From: Pedobacter sp. MC2016-15
GTDB taxonomy: Bacteria; Bacteroidota; Bacteroidia; Sphingobacteriales; Sphingobacteriaceae
Assembly: GCF_026239695.1 (NCBI RefSeq)
Contig: NZ_JAPIVS010000004.1
Coordinates: forward strand, 310,001-374,000
Reading direction: 5' to 3'
DNA length: 64,000 bases
How positions within the stretch are numbered: the first letter of the stretch is position 1; every line of letters starts with the position of its first letter. The translations under genes and the position numbers were made by a program. Shown piece after piece: positions 1-7,990 of the stretch. Below the pieces are notes generated by a model. It was not told where the DNA came from and did not search any database. It was given only the letters and a program-made list of their open reading frames with translations.

Positions 1-927
1 GTTGCCACCAACATAAGTCCAGTTGGTAATTACATAACCATTTGATTTTGTTTCAACGTTGTATAAGTAAGTCTGGTCAAATTCTGTAACACCTGCTTTC
101 AATCTTGTAATTGAAGATGGTTTTGTAGAGTTTAAAATAGTACCATTGCTAGTTGCTACTGAAGAAGAGAAAGCGTAAGTATCACCGTTTTCAACTACTG
201 CCAGACCATCGGTGAAATATCTTCCGATGAAGCTGGTCCTGTTGTCAGTAATCACTTTTTCAAATTTCATGTCCGGGTAAGAGTATACCGCAATCCATGC
301 ATTGTCTGGATTTGCCGTACCGAAAGCAGCTCCACAGCATGCTTTGATCGAGAAGAATGGTGCATAAACCTTAGTTCCTACCTGTTTTATCCAGCTAAAG
401 AACGCCGTTTCGCCATTATTTAAAATGGTTTGTGTATTGATTGTTCCCTCGCCTGCAATCAGCATACTATTCGTATTCACACGGTAGTAGTTAGCCAGCG
501 GGTTAGTGATTGCTCTTGGAATTTTTAACATCAAGATATCATCATTTACAGGAGCAAAAGCCTGAACAGTTTCAGATGCAAAGTTTGATAGTTTTGTTAA
601 TTTACCATTGGTGATGTTATAGGTAGTTACAGCTCCAGGATTTCCTTGTCCGTAAAGCATGCTGAAAAACTTGTTATTAGCAGTTACATAGTATCTGTAA
701 GTACCGTCTTGCTCAATACCGTTTCCAAGAATGGATACTGTACCTTTTTCAAGGTCACTTGCCGTAAGCAGGTAATCTGCAACACCAGTAGACGCCACAG
801 GTGTAACCGCTAGAATATAGTTTCCGGGATCGTTAGCTACAGCTTCAGAATCGTTACTTTTTGAACATGAAGCAAATACGGCTGCAAAGGCCAGTGCCAC
901 GAAGGCTTTTGTAAATTTTGTTTTCAT
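1..927 (-). CDS. DUF4374 domain-containing lipoprotein (3' end outside window)
   Basis: The reading frame is open from an ATG at 925-927 to the window edge (309 codons), so the C-terminus is missing. The N-terminus has a lysine-containing start, a hydrophobic stretch and a lipobox-like FASC with Cys21, followed by a Ser/Asp-rich linker. This predicts an outer-membrane-anchored lipoprotein. The rest resembles the beta-propeller-like DUF4374 family, which in Bacteroidota usually sits beside a TonB receptor of an iron or metal-chelate uptake system. The TonB receptor gene at 952-3312 lies 24 bases upstream on the same strand, so the two are probably cotranscribed. Family assignment is from recalled similarity, and the ligand is not known. 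Confidence 0.8.
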   Translation of the reverse strand, partial: MKTKFTKAFVALAFAAVFASCSKSNDSEAVANDPGNYILAVTPVASTGVADYLLTASDLEKGTVSILGNGIEQDGTYRYYVTANNKFFSMLYGQGNPGAVTTYNITNGKLTKLSNFASETVQAFAPVNDDILMLKIPRAITNPLANYYRVNTNSMLIAGEGTINTQTILNNGETAFFSWIKQVGTKVYAPFFSIKACCGAAFGTANPDNAWIAVYSYPDMKFEKVITDNRTSFIGRYFTDGLAVVENGDTYAFSSSVATSNGTILNSTKPSSITRLKAGVTEFDQTYLYNVETKSNGYVITNWTYVGGN

Positions 928-951
928 TTTTACTATCGTTTAATTGGTATG

Positions 952-3312
952 TTATTTAGTGGTTTTATTAATAAAATATCTCAGGTTTAAATAGAATCCG
1001 CGTCCTGGTTTTTGCAGACTGAAATTGTCATACAGGAAAGCGTTGGTAATGTTTTTTGCTTCTACACCAATGTTATAGCGGCCTCCAGCCATGCTGTAAA
1101 CAAAGTTCATATCGTGAGAGAATTGCTGCGGAACAACACGTTTTTCATCACCCGCTGCTCTACTACCCAGACTTGGCCAATACAGCCAGAAGGCATGTAC
1201 ATAAAGCAGATTATATCCGATGTTCAGTGTATTTCCTTTTCTGGCTACATCTTTCAGCGTAACCGACACATCTGTGTTTCCAAAGAAATAAGGGATGTTT
1301 GGCATCTGATCTTTGTAAAGCGGACTTACCGAAGTATATCCGGGCTCATACATCTGGAGGTTACGCAGGAACTGATAAGTAATCGTGCTTCCGGCAGTTA
1401 ACCAGTTTTTATAAGAGTATCTGATTTCTGCATCACCGCCCCAGGTGCGTACACCATCTCTGTTGTCTGCAACCAGTTTCGATTGATTAGCGTTAAGCCT
1501 GTTGTAGATAAAGTTGTCAGCATGTCTGTAGATCGCATTGGCATTGATCGAGAAATTATTCACCTTATTGAAGCTGAAGCTATATCCGGCACCCAGGTTG
1601 ATATTGTTACTTTTTTCAGGCTTCAGTGAAGGATTTCCTTCCTGATTTTCTACGTCACCAAAGATCTCCTGTGCGTCAGGCATTCTGTTTGTGAGTTCGT
1701 ATGAAGCTTTTAACTGTAGATTCCTGTTTAGGAAATAGGTTGCTGCTGTACCATAACCAAATTTTGTAGTTAATGAGCTGGCGTTTGCGCTGTTTCCGAT
1801 GGTATTATTTTGTGAGATATATTTACCAAATACAGTCGTACTCCATCTATCTTTAACATCGTAGTTATAGCCAAGTCCCAACACGTTTTTCGTGTTCTTT
1901 TTGGTAGTTTCGTAGTCGTTATTGGTAGGGTTCAGCTCATCGCTGCCTTTTCTGTTGAAGGTGTTAAATACGTTGCTCAAAGCTACCGACTGGCGTTCGT
2001 TGATCTTGTAGTTGAACATCGCTGTTGCGAGTCCGTTGTTGTTCTTGTATTTATACATACTTCTGGAGCGCTCACCACTGTTGGTGCCGGTTGGTTTTGA
2101 ATTACCAAACCAGTCATACCTTGCATTAACCGTATCAATGTTTTGTTCTGTACCCAAGTTGTAGTTAGCATTAACGGTTACATCTAATCCCGGGATCAGG
2201 TTCGTTTTTTTGTATTTCAGCGTAGGCATCAGGATCGTACCTTTTCTGTGCCATGCTCCGAATACCTGGATCATGCGGGCGCCAGTCTGGATTTCCTTGT
2301 AGTTCTTACCTGCTGTGAATCCAATCAGCAATTTATCTGCATAACTCTTATCTACCACACCTACATTGGCAATAACCGTTTCGTTGTGATATTTATCATT
2401 GAACCTTCTTAGCAGTGCAGCAGGAGCAAAAGCACCAGTATAGATATCTGATGCTTCTACTTTTACTTTGTAGTCATTATCTGAGTAGTTCTGGAAAGCG
2501 TTCAGCTGAACAGTTAATCCGTTTTTACTGGTTGCAGCGGCGTTGAGAACACTTCTGTGTGTGTTGAAAGATCCGTAAGAATAAGATACATCAATATAGT
2601 TTCTGTAGCGGTCTCCAGTTACGATGTTGATTGCGCCACCCAAGGCATCAGAACCCAGCCACATTGGCACTACACCTTTGTACACCTCGATTCTGTCAGC
2701 AATGTTGATAGGAATGTTATTGATCTGGAATGAAGTACCGAAGTTATCCATAGGAATACCATCAATAAAATACTTCACGTGATTACCAGAGAATCCATTG
2801 AGTGATAGGTTAAAATTAGATCCTACACCGCCTGATTCTCTTACACGGATACCTGCAACCCTGTCCAGGGCACCAGAGATATCCAGAGTTGAGTTGTACA
2901 GCTTTTTGGCATCAATTGCGGTAACGTTAAAGGCCTGTCTGTTGGTTTCCTGAGCAACAGTACGTCCTAAGACATTAACCGTTTCCATTTGCTCCACATT
3001 CTCGGTAACCTTGATGCTGAGTTTCAGGTTTTGTCCGGCAGCAAGTTTGATTTCCGTTTTGTGGTCGTTAAAGCCGATAGCCTTAATCAGCACAATATAG
3101 TTTCCAGGTTTTACGTTGTTAATCGTAAACTGACCATTCTGGTCAGACACTGCACCATAAGATGTGTTTTGAAGTTTGATTGTGGCAGAATGAACTGGCT
3201 CACCGAGGTTGCTTCTAAGGCTTCCACTGATGCTGGAGGACTGAGTTTGAGCCCCCGCGAAAAATACATTGGCGCATAAGATGGCCAACAGCAAAATTTG
3301 TTTAAATTGCAT
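952..3312 (-). CDS. TonB-dependent receptor with carboxypeptidase-like N-terminal domain
   Basis: Outer-membrane active transporter of 786 residues. A signal peptide (about 1-21, ending AGAQ) is followed by a CarboxypepD_reg-like domain (about 25-110, with repeated NxxxGxxVxxA-type strands), a plug domain (about 125-235, containing the YFIDGIPMDNFG stretch) and a 22-strand-type barrel ending in an aromatic C-terminal strand. It is not SusC-sized (about 1000 residues) and no SusD follows. Its downstream neighbour is a DUF4374 lipoprotein, so a siderophore, heme or metal-chelate substrate is more likely than a glycan. The gene has a clear promoter (3394-3424) and an unusual hairpin-rich leader (3339-3381). 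The substrate cannot be read from the sequence. Confidence 0.88.
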   Translation of the reverse strand: MQFKQILLLAILCANVFFAGAQTQSSSISGSLRSNLGEPVHSATIKLQNTSYGAVSDQNGQFTINNVKPGNYIVLIKAIGFNDHKTEIKLAAGQNLKLSIKVTENVEQMETVNVLGRTVAQETNRQAFNVTAIDAKKLYNSTLDISGALDRVAGIRVRESGGVGSNFNLSLNGFSGNHVKYFIDGIPMDNFGTSFQINNIPINIADRIEVYKGVVPMWLGSDALGGAINIVTGDRYRNYIDVSYSYGSFNTHRSVLNAAATSKNGLTVQLNAFQNYSDNDYKVKVEASDIYTGAFAPAALLRRFNDKYHNETVIANVGVVDKSYADKLLIGFTAGKNYKEIQTGARMIQVFGAWHRKGTILMPTLKYKKTNLIPGLDVTVNANYNLGTEQNIDTVNARYDWFGNSKPTGTNSGERSRSMYKYKNNNGLATAMFNYKINERQSVALSNVFNTFNRKGSDELNPTNNDYETTKKNTKNVLGLGYNYDVKDRWSTTVFGKYISQNNTIGNSANASSLTTKFGYGTAATYFLNRNLQLKASYELTNRMPDAQEIFGDVENQEGNPSLKPEKSNNINLGAGYSFSFNKVNNFSINANAIYRHADNFIYNRLNANQSKLVADNRDGVRTWGGDAEIRYSYKNWLTAGSTITYQFLRNLQMYEPGYTSVSPLYKDQMPNIPYFFGNTDVSVTLKDVARKGNTLNIGYNLLYVHAFWLYWPSLGSRAAGDEKRVVPQQFSHDMNFVYSMAGGRYNIGVEAKNITNAFLYDNFSLQKPGRGFYLNLRYFINKTTK

Positions 3313-3338
3313 TACTTTTAACTACGATTAAAGGTTAG

Positions 3339-3381
3339 CGGGTTTTGCCCGTTACGCCACACGGGTCCGAAACCGTGTGGC
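3339..3381 (-). promoter_or_regulatory. Structured 5' leader: two hairpins ahead of the TonB receptor
   Basis: The strong hairpin has perfect 9-base arms, GCCACACGG (3356-3364) and CCGTGTGGC (3373-3381), with an 8-base loop. A smaller CGGG/CCCG hairpin (3339-3342 with 3348-3351) lies nearer the start codon. Both lie between the promoter and the ATG at 3312. They do not match a riboswitch class I recognise, such as cobalamin or SAM. They may control expression or bind a protein. Confidence 0.5.
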
Positions 3382-3393
3382 ATTTTTATGCGG

Positions 3394-3424
3394 CAAATAT
3401 AGTGTTATTTAGACCAGATCCAAA
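3394..3424 (-). promoter_or_regulatory. Bacteroidota-type promoter of the TonB receptor
   Basis: On the minus strand a -33 element TTTG (3421-3424) is followed after exactly 19 bases by a -7 element TATATTTG (3394-3401), a full match to TAnnTTTG. Transcription would start near 3388 and give a leader of about 75 nt that contains two hairpins. Confidence 0.7.
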
Positions 3425-3525
3425 TAGAAATCATGAAATATCATGACTATTTTTGAAACTTATCTCAAAATTTTGCTTCGCTATACCGGTTAAACTGTAA
3501 AAGTAATAGGGAAAACCCGGGTTAA

Positions 3526-4593
3526 TTACTTAGCCCAGGTTTGATTGTAATATTGCATGCTTTCGCGGATATCGCTTTCAGAAACACGGCAGTTCCATGT
3601 GCATTTTCCGATTTTTTCAAGCAGGGAAAAGAGAATATTCCCGTGTTCATTCTTTTTATCACTCTGCATCAGAGATAGCAGCTGATCAAATGATTTTTCT
3701 TTAATCTGATAAGCAGGATATACGCTGGCGATATAAGTGCGTACTTCTGCCAGTTCTTCTGCAGAGAGCTCACTGTTTTTATGAGATAACCAGGCTTCGC
3801 AGATCATACCTATCGCGATGGCTTCACCATGTGTTAGTGGACTCTTGTCTTTGCTCAGGGAATAACTTTCTACGGCATGGCCGATGGTATGCCCAAAGTT
3901 GAGGATCTTACGTCTTCCTTTTTCAAAAGGATCTTCAGTTACCACTTCATTCTTGATCTCCACAGAGCGGTGGATAATTGAAGTGCTTATATTTTGATAA
4001 TCCTGTGCTTTGAGTTCCTGATAGTATTTCTCATCAGCAATCAGACCGTGTTTGATGATTTCGGCAAAACCTGATAACATTTCCCTTTGGGGTACAGTCT
4101 TTAGAAAGGCGGTTTCGATAAATACTGCCTGCGGAAGGCTAAAAGTACCAACCATATTTTTGATGTTATCAATATCAATTCCTGTCTTTCCGCCTACAGA
4201 GGCATCAACCTGAGAAAGCAGGGTAGTAGGGATATTGATAAAATCGATACCACGTTTGTAGGTAGATGCTACAAAACCACCCATATCAGTGATTACACCA
4301 CCGCCCAGGTTAATCATCAGGCATTTGCGGTCCGCCTCAAAATCCAGTAAAGTCTTCCAGATCCCGATACAGAAATCAATGTTTTTATTTTCTTCTCCCG
4401 GATCAGTCTCTATCAGGTCGAACCCACTGAAATCATCCAGCATATCCCTGAACACAGGCAGACAGGCTTCGGCCGTATTGCGGTCGGCAAACACGAAAAC
4501 GTTGCTGTACTTACCTTTTTCTATGATTTCAGCCAGTGGGGCTAATTTGGTATCAAAATATATGTTGTGTCCGGAACTCTCAATTGTATTCAT
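3526..4593 (-). CDS. aroB: 3-dehydroquinate synthase
   Basis: Second enzyme of the shikimate pathway: converts DAHP to 3-dehydroquinate using NAD and a divalent metal in the cytoplasm. The 355-residue length is normal for AroB. Visible signatures are the NAD-binding NLGGGVITDMGGFVAS (about 96-111), the DASVGGKTGID substrate loop with the following NIKN, a metal-ligand Glu in the GFAEIIKHG segment, and the metal-binding NFGHTIGHAVE and LTHGEAIAIGM segments. All key residues appear intact. The start ATG overlaps the stop of the S4-domain gene by one base (TAATG), so translational coupling is likely. Confidence 0.96.
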   Translation of the reverse strand: MNTIESSGHNIYFDTKLAPLAEIIEKGKYSNVFVFADRNTAEACLPVFRDMLDDFSGFDLIETDPGEENKNIDFCIGIWKTLLDFEADRKCLMINLGGGVITDMGGFVASTYKRGIDFINIPTTLLSQVDASVGGKTGIDIDNIKNMVGTFSLPQAVFIETAFLKTVPQREMLSGFAEIIKHGLIADEKYYQELKAQDYQNISTSIIHRSVEIKNEVVTEDPFEKGRRKILNFGHTIGHAVESYSLSKDKSPLTHGEAIAIGMICEAWLSHKNSELSAEELAEVRTYIASVYPAYQIKEKSFDQLLSLMQSDKKNEHGNILFSLLEKIGKCTWNCRVSESDIRESMQYYNQTWAK

Positions 4594-4799
4594 TAAACTA
4601 TTTTAATTTGGTTTCCCATAAAATCAATTACATCGCCCTGGCGTACTTTCAAACGCTTGCGGTAATCTACGTTGCCATTATACTTGATCAAACCATCTTC
4701 TACAACAGTTTGGGCTTCGCCGCCACTTTGCACCAGTCCGGTTGCTTTAAGCAGCTGGATCATAGGGATAAATTCACCTTCTAATTTAAATTCTATCAT
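4593..4799 (-). CDS. Small S4-domain RNA-binding protein (YbcJ/YaaA type)
   Basis: A 68-residue protein that is essentially one S4 fold: EFIPMIQLLKATGLVQSGGEAQ followed by a basic strand with YRKRLKVRQGDVI. This is the layout of stand-alone S4 proteins thought to bind structured RNA (YbcJ/YaaA family). The target is unknown. It is the first gene of a two-gene unit with aroB (one-base overlap). The shared transcription does not imply a shared pathway. Confidence 0.85.
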   Translation of the reverse strand: MIEFKLEGEFIPMIQLLKATGLVQSGGEAQTVVEDGLIKYNGNVDYRKRLKVRQGDVIDFMGNQIKIV

Positions 4800-4894
4800 T
4801 GTGCCACAAATTTACAATTAAAAACAAAGCGTTTTACCTTTGGTAGTCGCGGATTTTATATTTTTGCAGCCGTTTGACTAACTTATCAATCCAA

Positions 4895-6079
4895 ATGCAA
4901 GTATCCCAAGGGAAAAAATTAAATTTTGATAATACTGAGATCGCCTTCCGAAGTAAATCAAAGAAAGAACTCAACAGCGCTTACTGGCTGTTCAAAGTAA
5001 TGAGCAGCAATTTTCTTACCCAGGTAGGGCCACCGGTAACCAACCTGTTTTTAAATATCGGGCTTCCTATTCAGGGGCTGATCAAATCTACGATCTTCAA
5101 GCAATTTTGTGGTGGCGAAACTATCGCAGAATGTGAAAATACGATTGCACAGCTGGCAGTGGGTAAAGTTGGAACCATCCTGGATTATTCTGTTGAAGGA
5201 GAAGAGGAGGAGCATGTCTTCGATTTCACTTGTGCGGAGATTATCAGAACGGTGGACCGTGCTGCGGGCGACAAGCGTATTCCCATTACGGTATTTAAGA
5301 TCACGGGTATTGCCAGGTTTGCCCTGCTGGAGAAGCTGGATGCAAAACAGGAACTTACTGCAGATGAAACGGCAGAATTTGAGCGTGTTAAACGCCGCTG
5401 CGAAAGGATCTGCAGAACGGCTTTTGAAAAGGATGTGCCTGTAATGATCGATGCTGAAGAAAGCTGGATACAGAAAACTATCGATGCTTTGGCTATCGAT
5501 ATGATGATGCTGTTTAACAAAGAAAAACTGATCGTATACAATACTTATCAATTGTACCGCCATGATAAACTGGCGCATATCAAAGCAGACCACCTCATTG
5601 CAAAAGAGGCTGGATTTGTATTGGGTGCCAAGATTGTCCGTGGGGCATACATGGAGAAGGAACGTAAAAGGGCAGCCGAAAAAGGATATACTTCACCGAT
5701 CCAGCCTGATAAAGCGGCTACCGACAAAGATTACAACGCTGCTATTACTTATTCTGTAGAAAATATCAGCCAGATCGGTATCGTATGCGGTACGCATAAT
5801 GAAACTAGCTGCAGGGTGCTTGCAGAACTGCTGGATACGCATGCGATCAGTCATAACCATCCACATGTGTATTTCTCACAGCTGCTGGGTATGAGTGATA
5901 ACCTGAGTTTTAACTTATCTGATGCAGGTTATAATGTAGCTAAGTACGTGCCGTACGGACCTGTAAAAGCAGTAATGCCTTACCTGTTCAGACGAGCACA
6001 GGAAAATACTTCCATTGCCGGGCAAACCAGCCGTGAGCTGGACCTGATTGCCAGAGAGAAAAACAGGAGAGATTCATAA
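4895..6079 (+). CDS. Proline dehydrogenase (stand-alone PRODH)
   Basis: FAD-dependent oxidation of proline to pyrroline-5-carboxylate, first step of proline catabolism. It is a monofunctional 394-residue enzyme without the P5C dehydrogenase half of long PutA. Signatures include VRGAYMEKER (flavin and substrate pocket) and the C-terminal YVPYGPVKAVMPYLFRRAQE with the substrate-binding paired arginines. An in-frame TTG at 4874 would add seven residues, but the ATG at 4895 is the better start. A -7-like TATTTTTG at 4859-4866 would place the transcript start about 20 bases before it, although its -33 spacing (16) is short. Confidence 0.93.
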   Translation: MQVSQGKKLNFDNTEIAFRSKSKKELNSAYWLFKVMSSNFLTQVGPPVTNLFLNIGLPIQGLIKSTIFKQFCGGETIAECENTIAQLAVGKVGTILDYSVEGEEEEHVFDFTCAEIIRTVDRAAGDKRIPITVFKITGIARFALLEKLDAKQELTADETAEFERVKRRCERICRTAFEKDVPVMIDAEESWIQKTIDALAIDMMMLFNKEKLIVYNTYQLYRHDKLAHIKADHLIAKEAGFVLGAKIVRGAYMEKERKRAAEKGYTSPIQPDKAATDKDYNAAITYSVENISQIGIVCGTHNETSCRVLAELLDTHAISHNHPHVYFSQLLGMSDNLSFNLSDAGYNVAKYVPYGPVKAVMPYLFRRAQENTSIAGQTSRELDLIAREKNRRDS

Positions 6080-6089
6080 AGATATTACG

Positions 6090-6135
6090 TCACACACCTC
6101 AGTCGGGTACTGCTTTGACTGAGATTCCTGTGTGA
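6090..6135 (+). terminator. Candidate hairpin terminator after proline dehydrogenase
   Basis: Outer arms TCACAC (6090-6095) and GTGTGA (6130-6135) and inner arms CTCAGTC (6098-6104) and GACTGAG (6117-6123) form one interrupted stem 10 bases after the stop codon. There is no uridine tract, so termination by itself is uncertain. Confidence 0.4.
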
Positions 6136-6182
6136 TCCCCGAGTGTTTTGTGTGTGCTTTCTATAGCCATACCACAACCTTA

Positions 6183-6257
6183 CTTTAAACATACCGCGGC
6201 CTTACCCCAGCTTTACCTTTTAGGTAAGCCTGAGGTAAGGCCGCGGTATGTTTGAGG
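6183..6257. repeat. Long intergenic palindrome (20-bp perfect arms)
   Basis: Arm 6187-6206 (AAACATACCGCGGCCTTACC) is the exact reverse complement of 6234-6253. With G-U pairs the stem extends four more positions outward. The 27-base loop itself contains a smaller hairpin with CTTTACC / GGTAAG. The GC-rich core CCGCGGCC contrasts with its AT-rich surroundings. It could be a transcription-end structure or a copy of a dispersed palindromic repeat. Confidence 0.75.
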
Positions 6258-6619
6258 TATGTGCGGGGTAGCCACGTAAGAAGCTCTTCTAAACCTCTCA
6301 GGGAATACACGCAGAGTTCTCTATAACCAATATGAAACCAGTGCAAGATGCAGGTTATAGTTGTCTCATATACAGTGCGCTACGTTTGTATGTGTAAATG
6401 TGAAAAAATATTTTTTAGAGCTAAATGTTGTTCTTACTTTTGTGGCATATGGCACAAGAACTCGCTTATTCAGGCAGAATAAATGATCATCTGCGCTTCT
6501 AAATCATAAAGATTCCGGTATCCTAATACTCATATTCGAACTCATTTGATTTTAGGCGTAGTTATCATTTCAAAATAAATTAATAGAAATGAAAAATTAT
6601 AAACTTAATCATAATCAAA

Positions 6620-7264
6620 ATGGGTATTGTAAAAAGAGGACCAGCTACGGGCTGGTCAGGAAAAGTTGGGAATCAGGTGTATTCACAACACAAGGACAGG
6701 GAAACAACAGTTAGTGAAGCTCCGGCGGCTACTACTATACCTCCTACAGAATTACAGTCAGCAGTGAGGCGGGACTGTTCACTCTGTTCATACTATTTAC
6801 CACCGTTAAAGGAATTTGTAAAAGTAGGATCCTGGGCTAAAGGAAAACCGAAAGGACAAACTCCCTGGAATGAGATGGTATCATATGCAAGGAAGAATGC
6901 GATTAAAGGAGAATATCCCAATCAGTACCTTGATTTTTCAGAACTTCGAATCACCCAGGGTACCATGTTACCTCCGCAGGATGCAACCGTGCAACTGACC
7001 GAAAAAGGTTTTGCCTTTGCGTGGAACCCTGAAAACATTACTGATGAAGACCATTATACCGATCAGGTAATGGTGATGGCATATTTCCCCGAGCTCAAAA
7101 CAACATGTTCAAAAATGAGTTGTACAGAGCGCCACAGGGGTGAATATCTTTTGCATCTCGATGGGATCAAAAGAGGCTATGCTGCTGAAATCTATATTGG
7201 ATTTGTCACCGATGACCGCAGCCGTATTTCAAACAGTGTTTATTTGGGACAATTAATCTGGTAA
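6620..7264 (+). CDS. DUF6266 family protein, copy 1
   Basis: A 214-residue protein of unknown function. It opens with MGIVKRGPATGWSGKVGNQV, the glycine-rich start (GxSGKVG) typical of DUF6266 proteins of Pedobacter and relatives. There is no signal peptide or membrane segment. It carries five scattered cysteines, including CSLCSYY (about residue 50) and CSKMSC (about 172). Copy 2 follows after only two bases, so the pair is cotranscribed. The members diverge strongly outside the N-terminal motif and the NAIKGEYP / NALKGTYP segment in mid-protein. The two-gene arrangement suggests an old duplication. Confidence 0.75.
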   Translation: MGIVKRGPATGWSGKVGNQVYSQHKDRETTVSEAPAATTIPPTELQSAVRRDCSLCSYYLPPLKEFVKVGSWAKGKPKGQTPWNEMVSYARKNAIKGEYPNQYLDFSELRITQGTMLPPQDATVQLTEKGFAFAWNPENITDEDHYTDQVMVMAYFPELKTTCSKMSCTERHRGEYLLHLDGIKRGYAAEIYIGFVTDDRSRISNSVYLGQLIW

Positions 7265-7266
7265 TC

Positions 7267-7944
7267 ATGGGTGTTGCAAGAAAAAGATCAGTCTTATCAG
7301 GAATAAGGGGGAAAGTCGGAACGGTAGTATTAAGCGTAATGAGAGGTGTAGAGGTAGTTAAAGAAGTACCATCACCACCGAAAAAAGATTCTCAGACGGC
7401 AGCTCAGGATATTCAGCGTGCAAAGTTTAAATGTGCAAATGAATTTCTGCTCCGGATAGGGTATGATGTGCCAGGGCTTGGCTATCAGTTGCGCAGGCAA
7501 TCCGGAAAGACAAAGATCAATGAATCTATGAGTGATCTGATGCGGAATGCCCTGAAAGGCACATATCCGGATTTTAGTATCGATTTCAGTAAAGTGCAGT
7601 GGAGCCGTCCAATTGAAAAGATAGATGCCTGCTGGAAAGGTTCCTTTGTTGCAGTTGAAGAAATGGGTTTTGAACTGAGCTGGGAGCTCAATCCATTTCC
7701 GGGAAAAACGTCCCGTCTGCATGATCGGGCTGTTATTGTATTGTTTGATGAAACAAAGGGCAAAAATCTTTATTTTGGGATGCATTCGCGTGAGATCGTT
7801 CCCAGAACAGCGCTCAAATGGATTTATAAGGGATATCCGCAACTTGAGGGACATCATATCCATTGCTGGATCTTCTTTGTTTCTGCTGATGAGAAAAGGG
7901 TTTCAGACACAGAGTACCTGGGAAGGGTAACGCTAAAGAAATGA
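7267..7944 (+). CDS. DUF6266 family protein, copy 2
   Basis: A 225-residue paralogue of the preceding gene, starting two bases after its stop codon. It shares the N-terminal motif (SGIRGKVGTVV), the mid-protein NALKGTYPDFSIDFS segment matching NAIKGEYPNQYLDFS in copy 1, and the C-terminal SDTEYLGRV matching SNSVYLGQL. No enzyme motif, signal peptide or membrane helix is visible. The family is known only as a domain of unknown function. A hairpin at 7950-7985 closes the unit. Confidence 0.75.
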   Translation: MGVARKRSVLSGIRGKVGTVVLSVMRGVEVVKEVPSPPKKDSQTAAQDIQRAKFKCANEFLLRIGYDVPGLGYQLRRQSGKTKINESMSDLMRNALKGTYPDFSIDFSKVQWSRPIEKIDACWKGSFVAVEEMGFELSWELNPFPGKTSRLHDRAVIVLFDETKGKNLYFGMHSREIVPRTALKWIYKGYPQLEGHHIHCWIFFVSADEKRVSDTEYLGRVTLKK

Positions 7945-7949
7945 AGATG

Positions 7950-7985
7950 AATCAGCACCCTGCCTTTTTTAGCGGGGTGCTGATT
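7950..7985. terminator. Hairpin between convergent DUF6266 and catalase genes
   Basis: Perfect 11-base arms AATCAGCACCC (7950-7960) and GGGTGCTGATT (7975-7985) with a T-rich loop, placed between two converging stop codons. It can serve both strands, although neither side has a clear uridine tail. Confidence 0.65.
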
Positions 7986-7990
7986 CTGGT

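Larger units (their letters stand above)
6080..6619. other. 540-base intergenic stretch with two hairpins and no convincing gene
   Basis: From left to right it holds an imperfect hairpin (6090-6135) just after the proline dehydrogenase gene, a long perfect hairpin (6187-6253), a -7-like TACTTTTG at 6435-6442, and a 17-codon ORF (6449-6502, reading MAQELAYSGRINDHLRF). The short ORF has no recognised relative and is not called as a gene. The remainder is AT-rich and leads into the DUF6266 gene at 6620. Confidence 0.5.

Noticed and set aside
3339..3381. Cobalamin or SAM riboswitch before the first TonB receptor
   Set aside because: None of the conserved core sequences of these classes is present.
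6449..6502. 17-codon ORF (MAQELAYSGRINDHLRF) after a -7-like box
   Set aside because: No recognisable bias, conservation unknown and no downstream structure linking it to a gene. Kept only as a note.
6591..6660. ORF starting at 6591 overlapping the first DUF6266 gene in another frame
   Set aside because: Short, and the DUF6266 frame clearly has the family motif.
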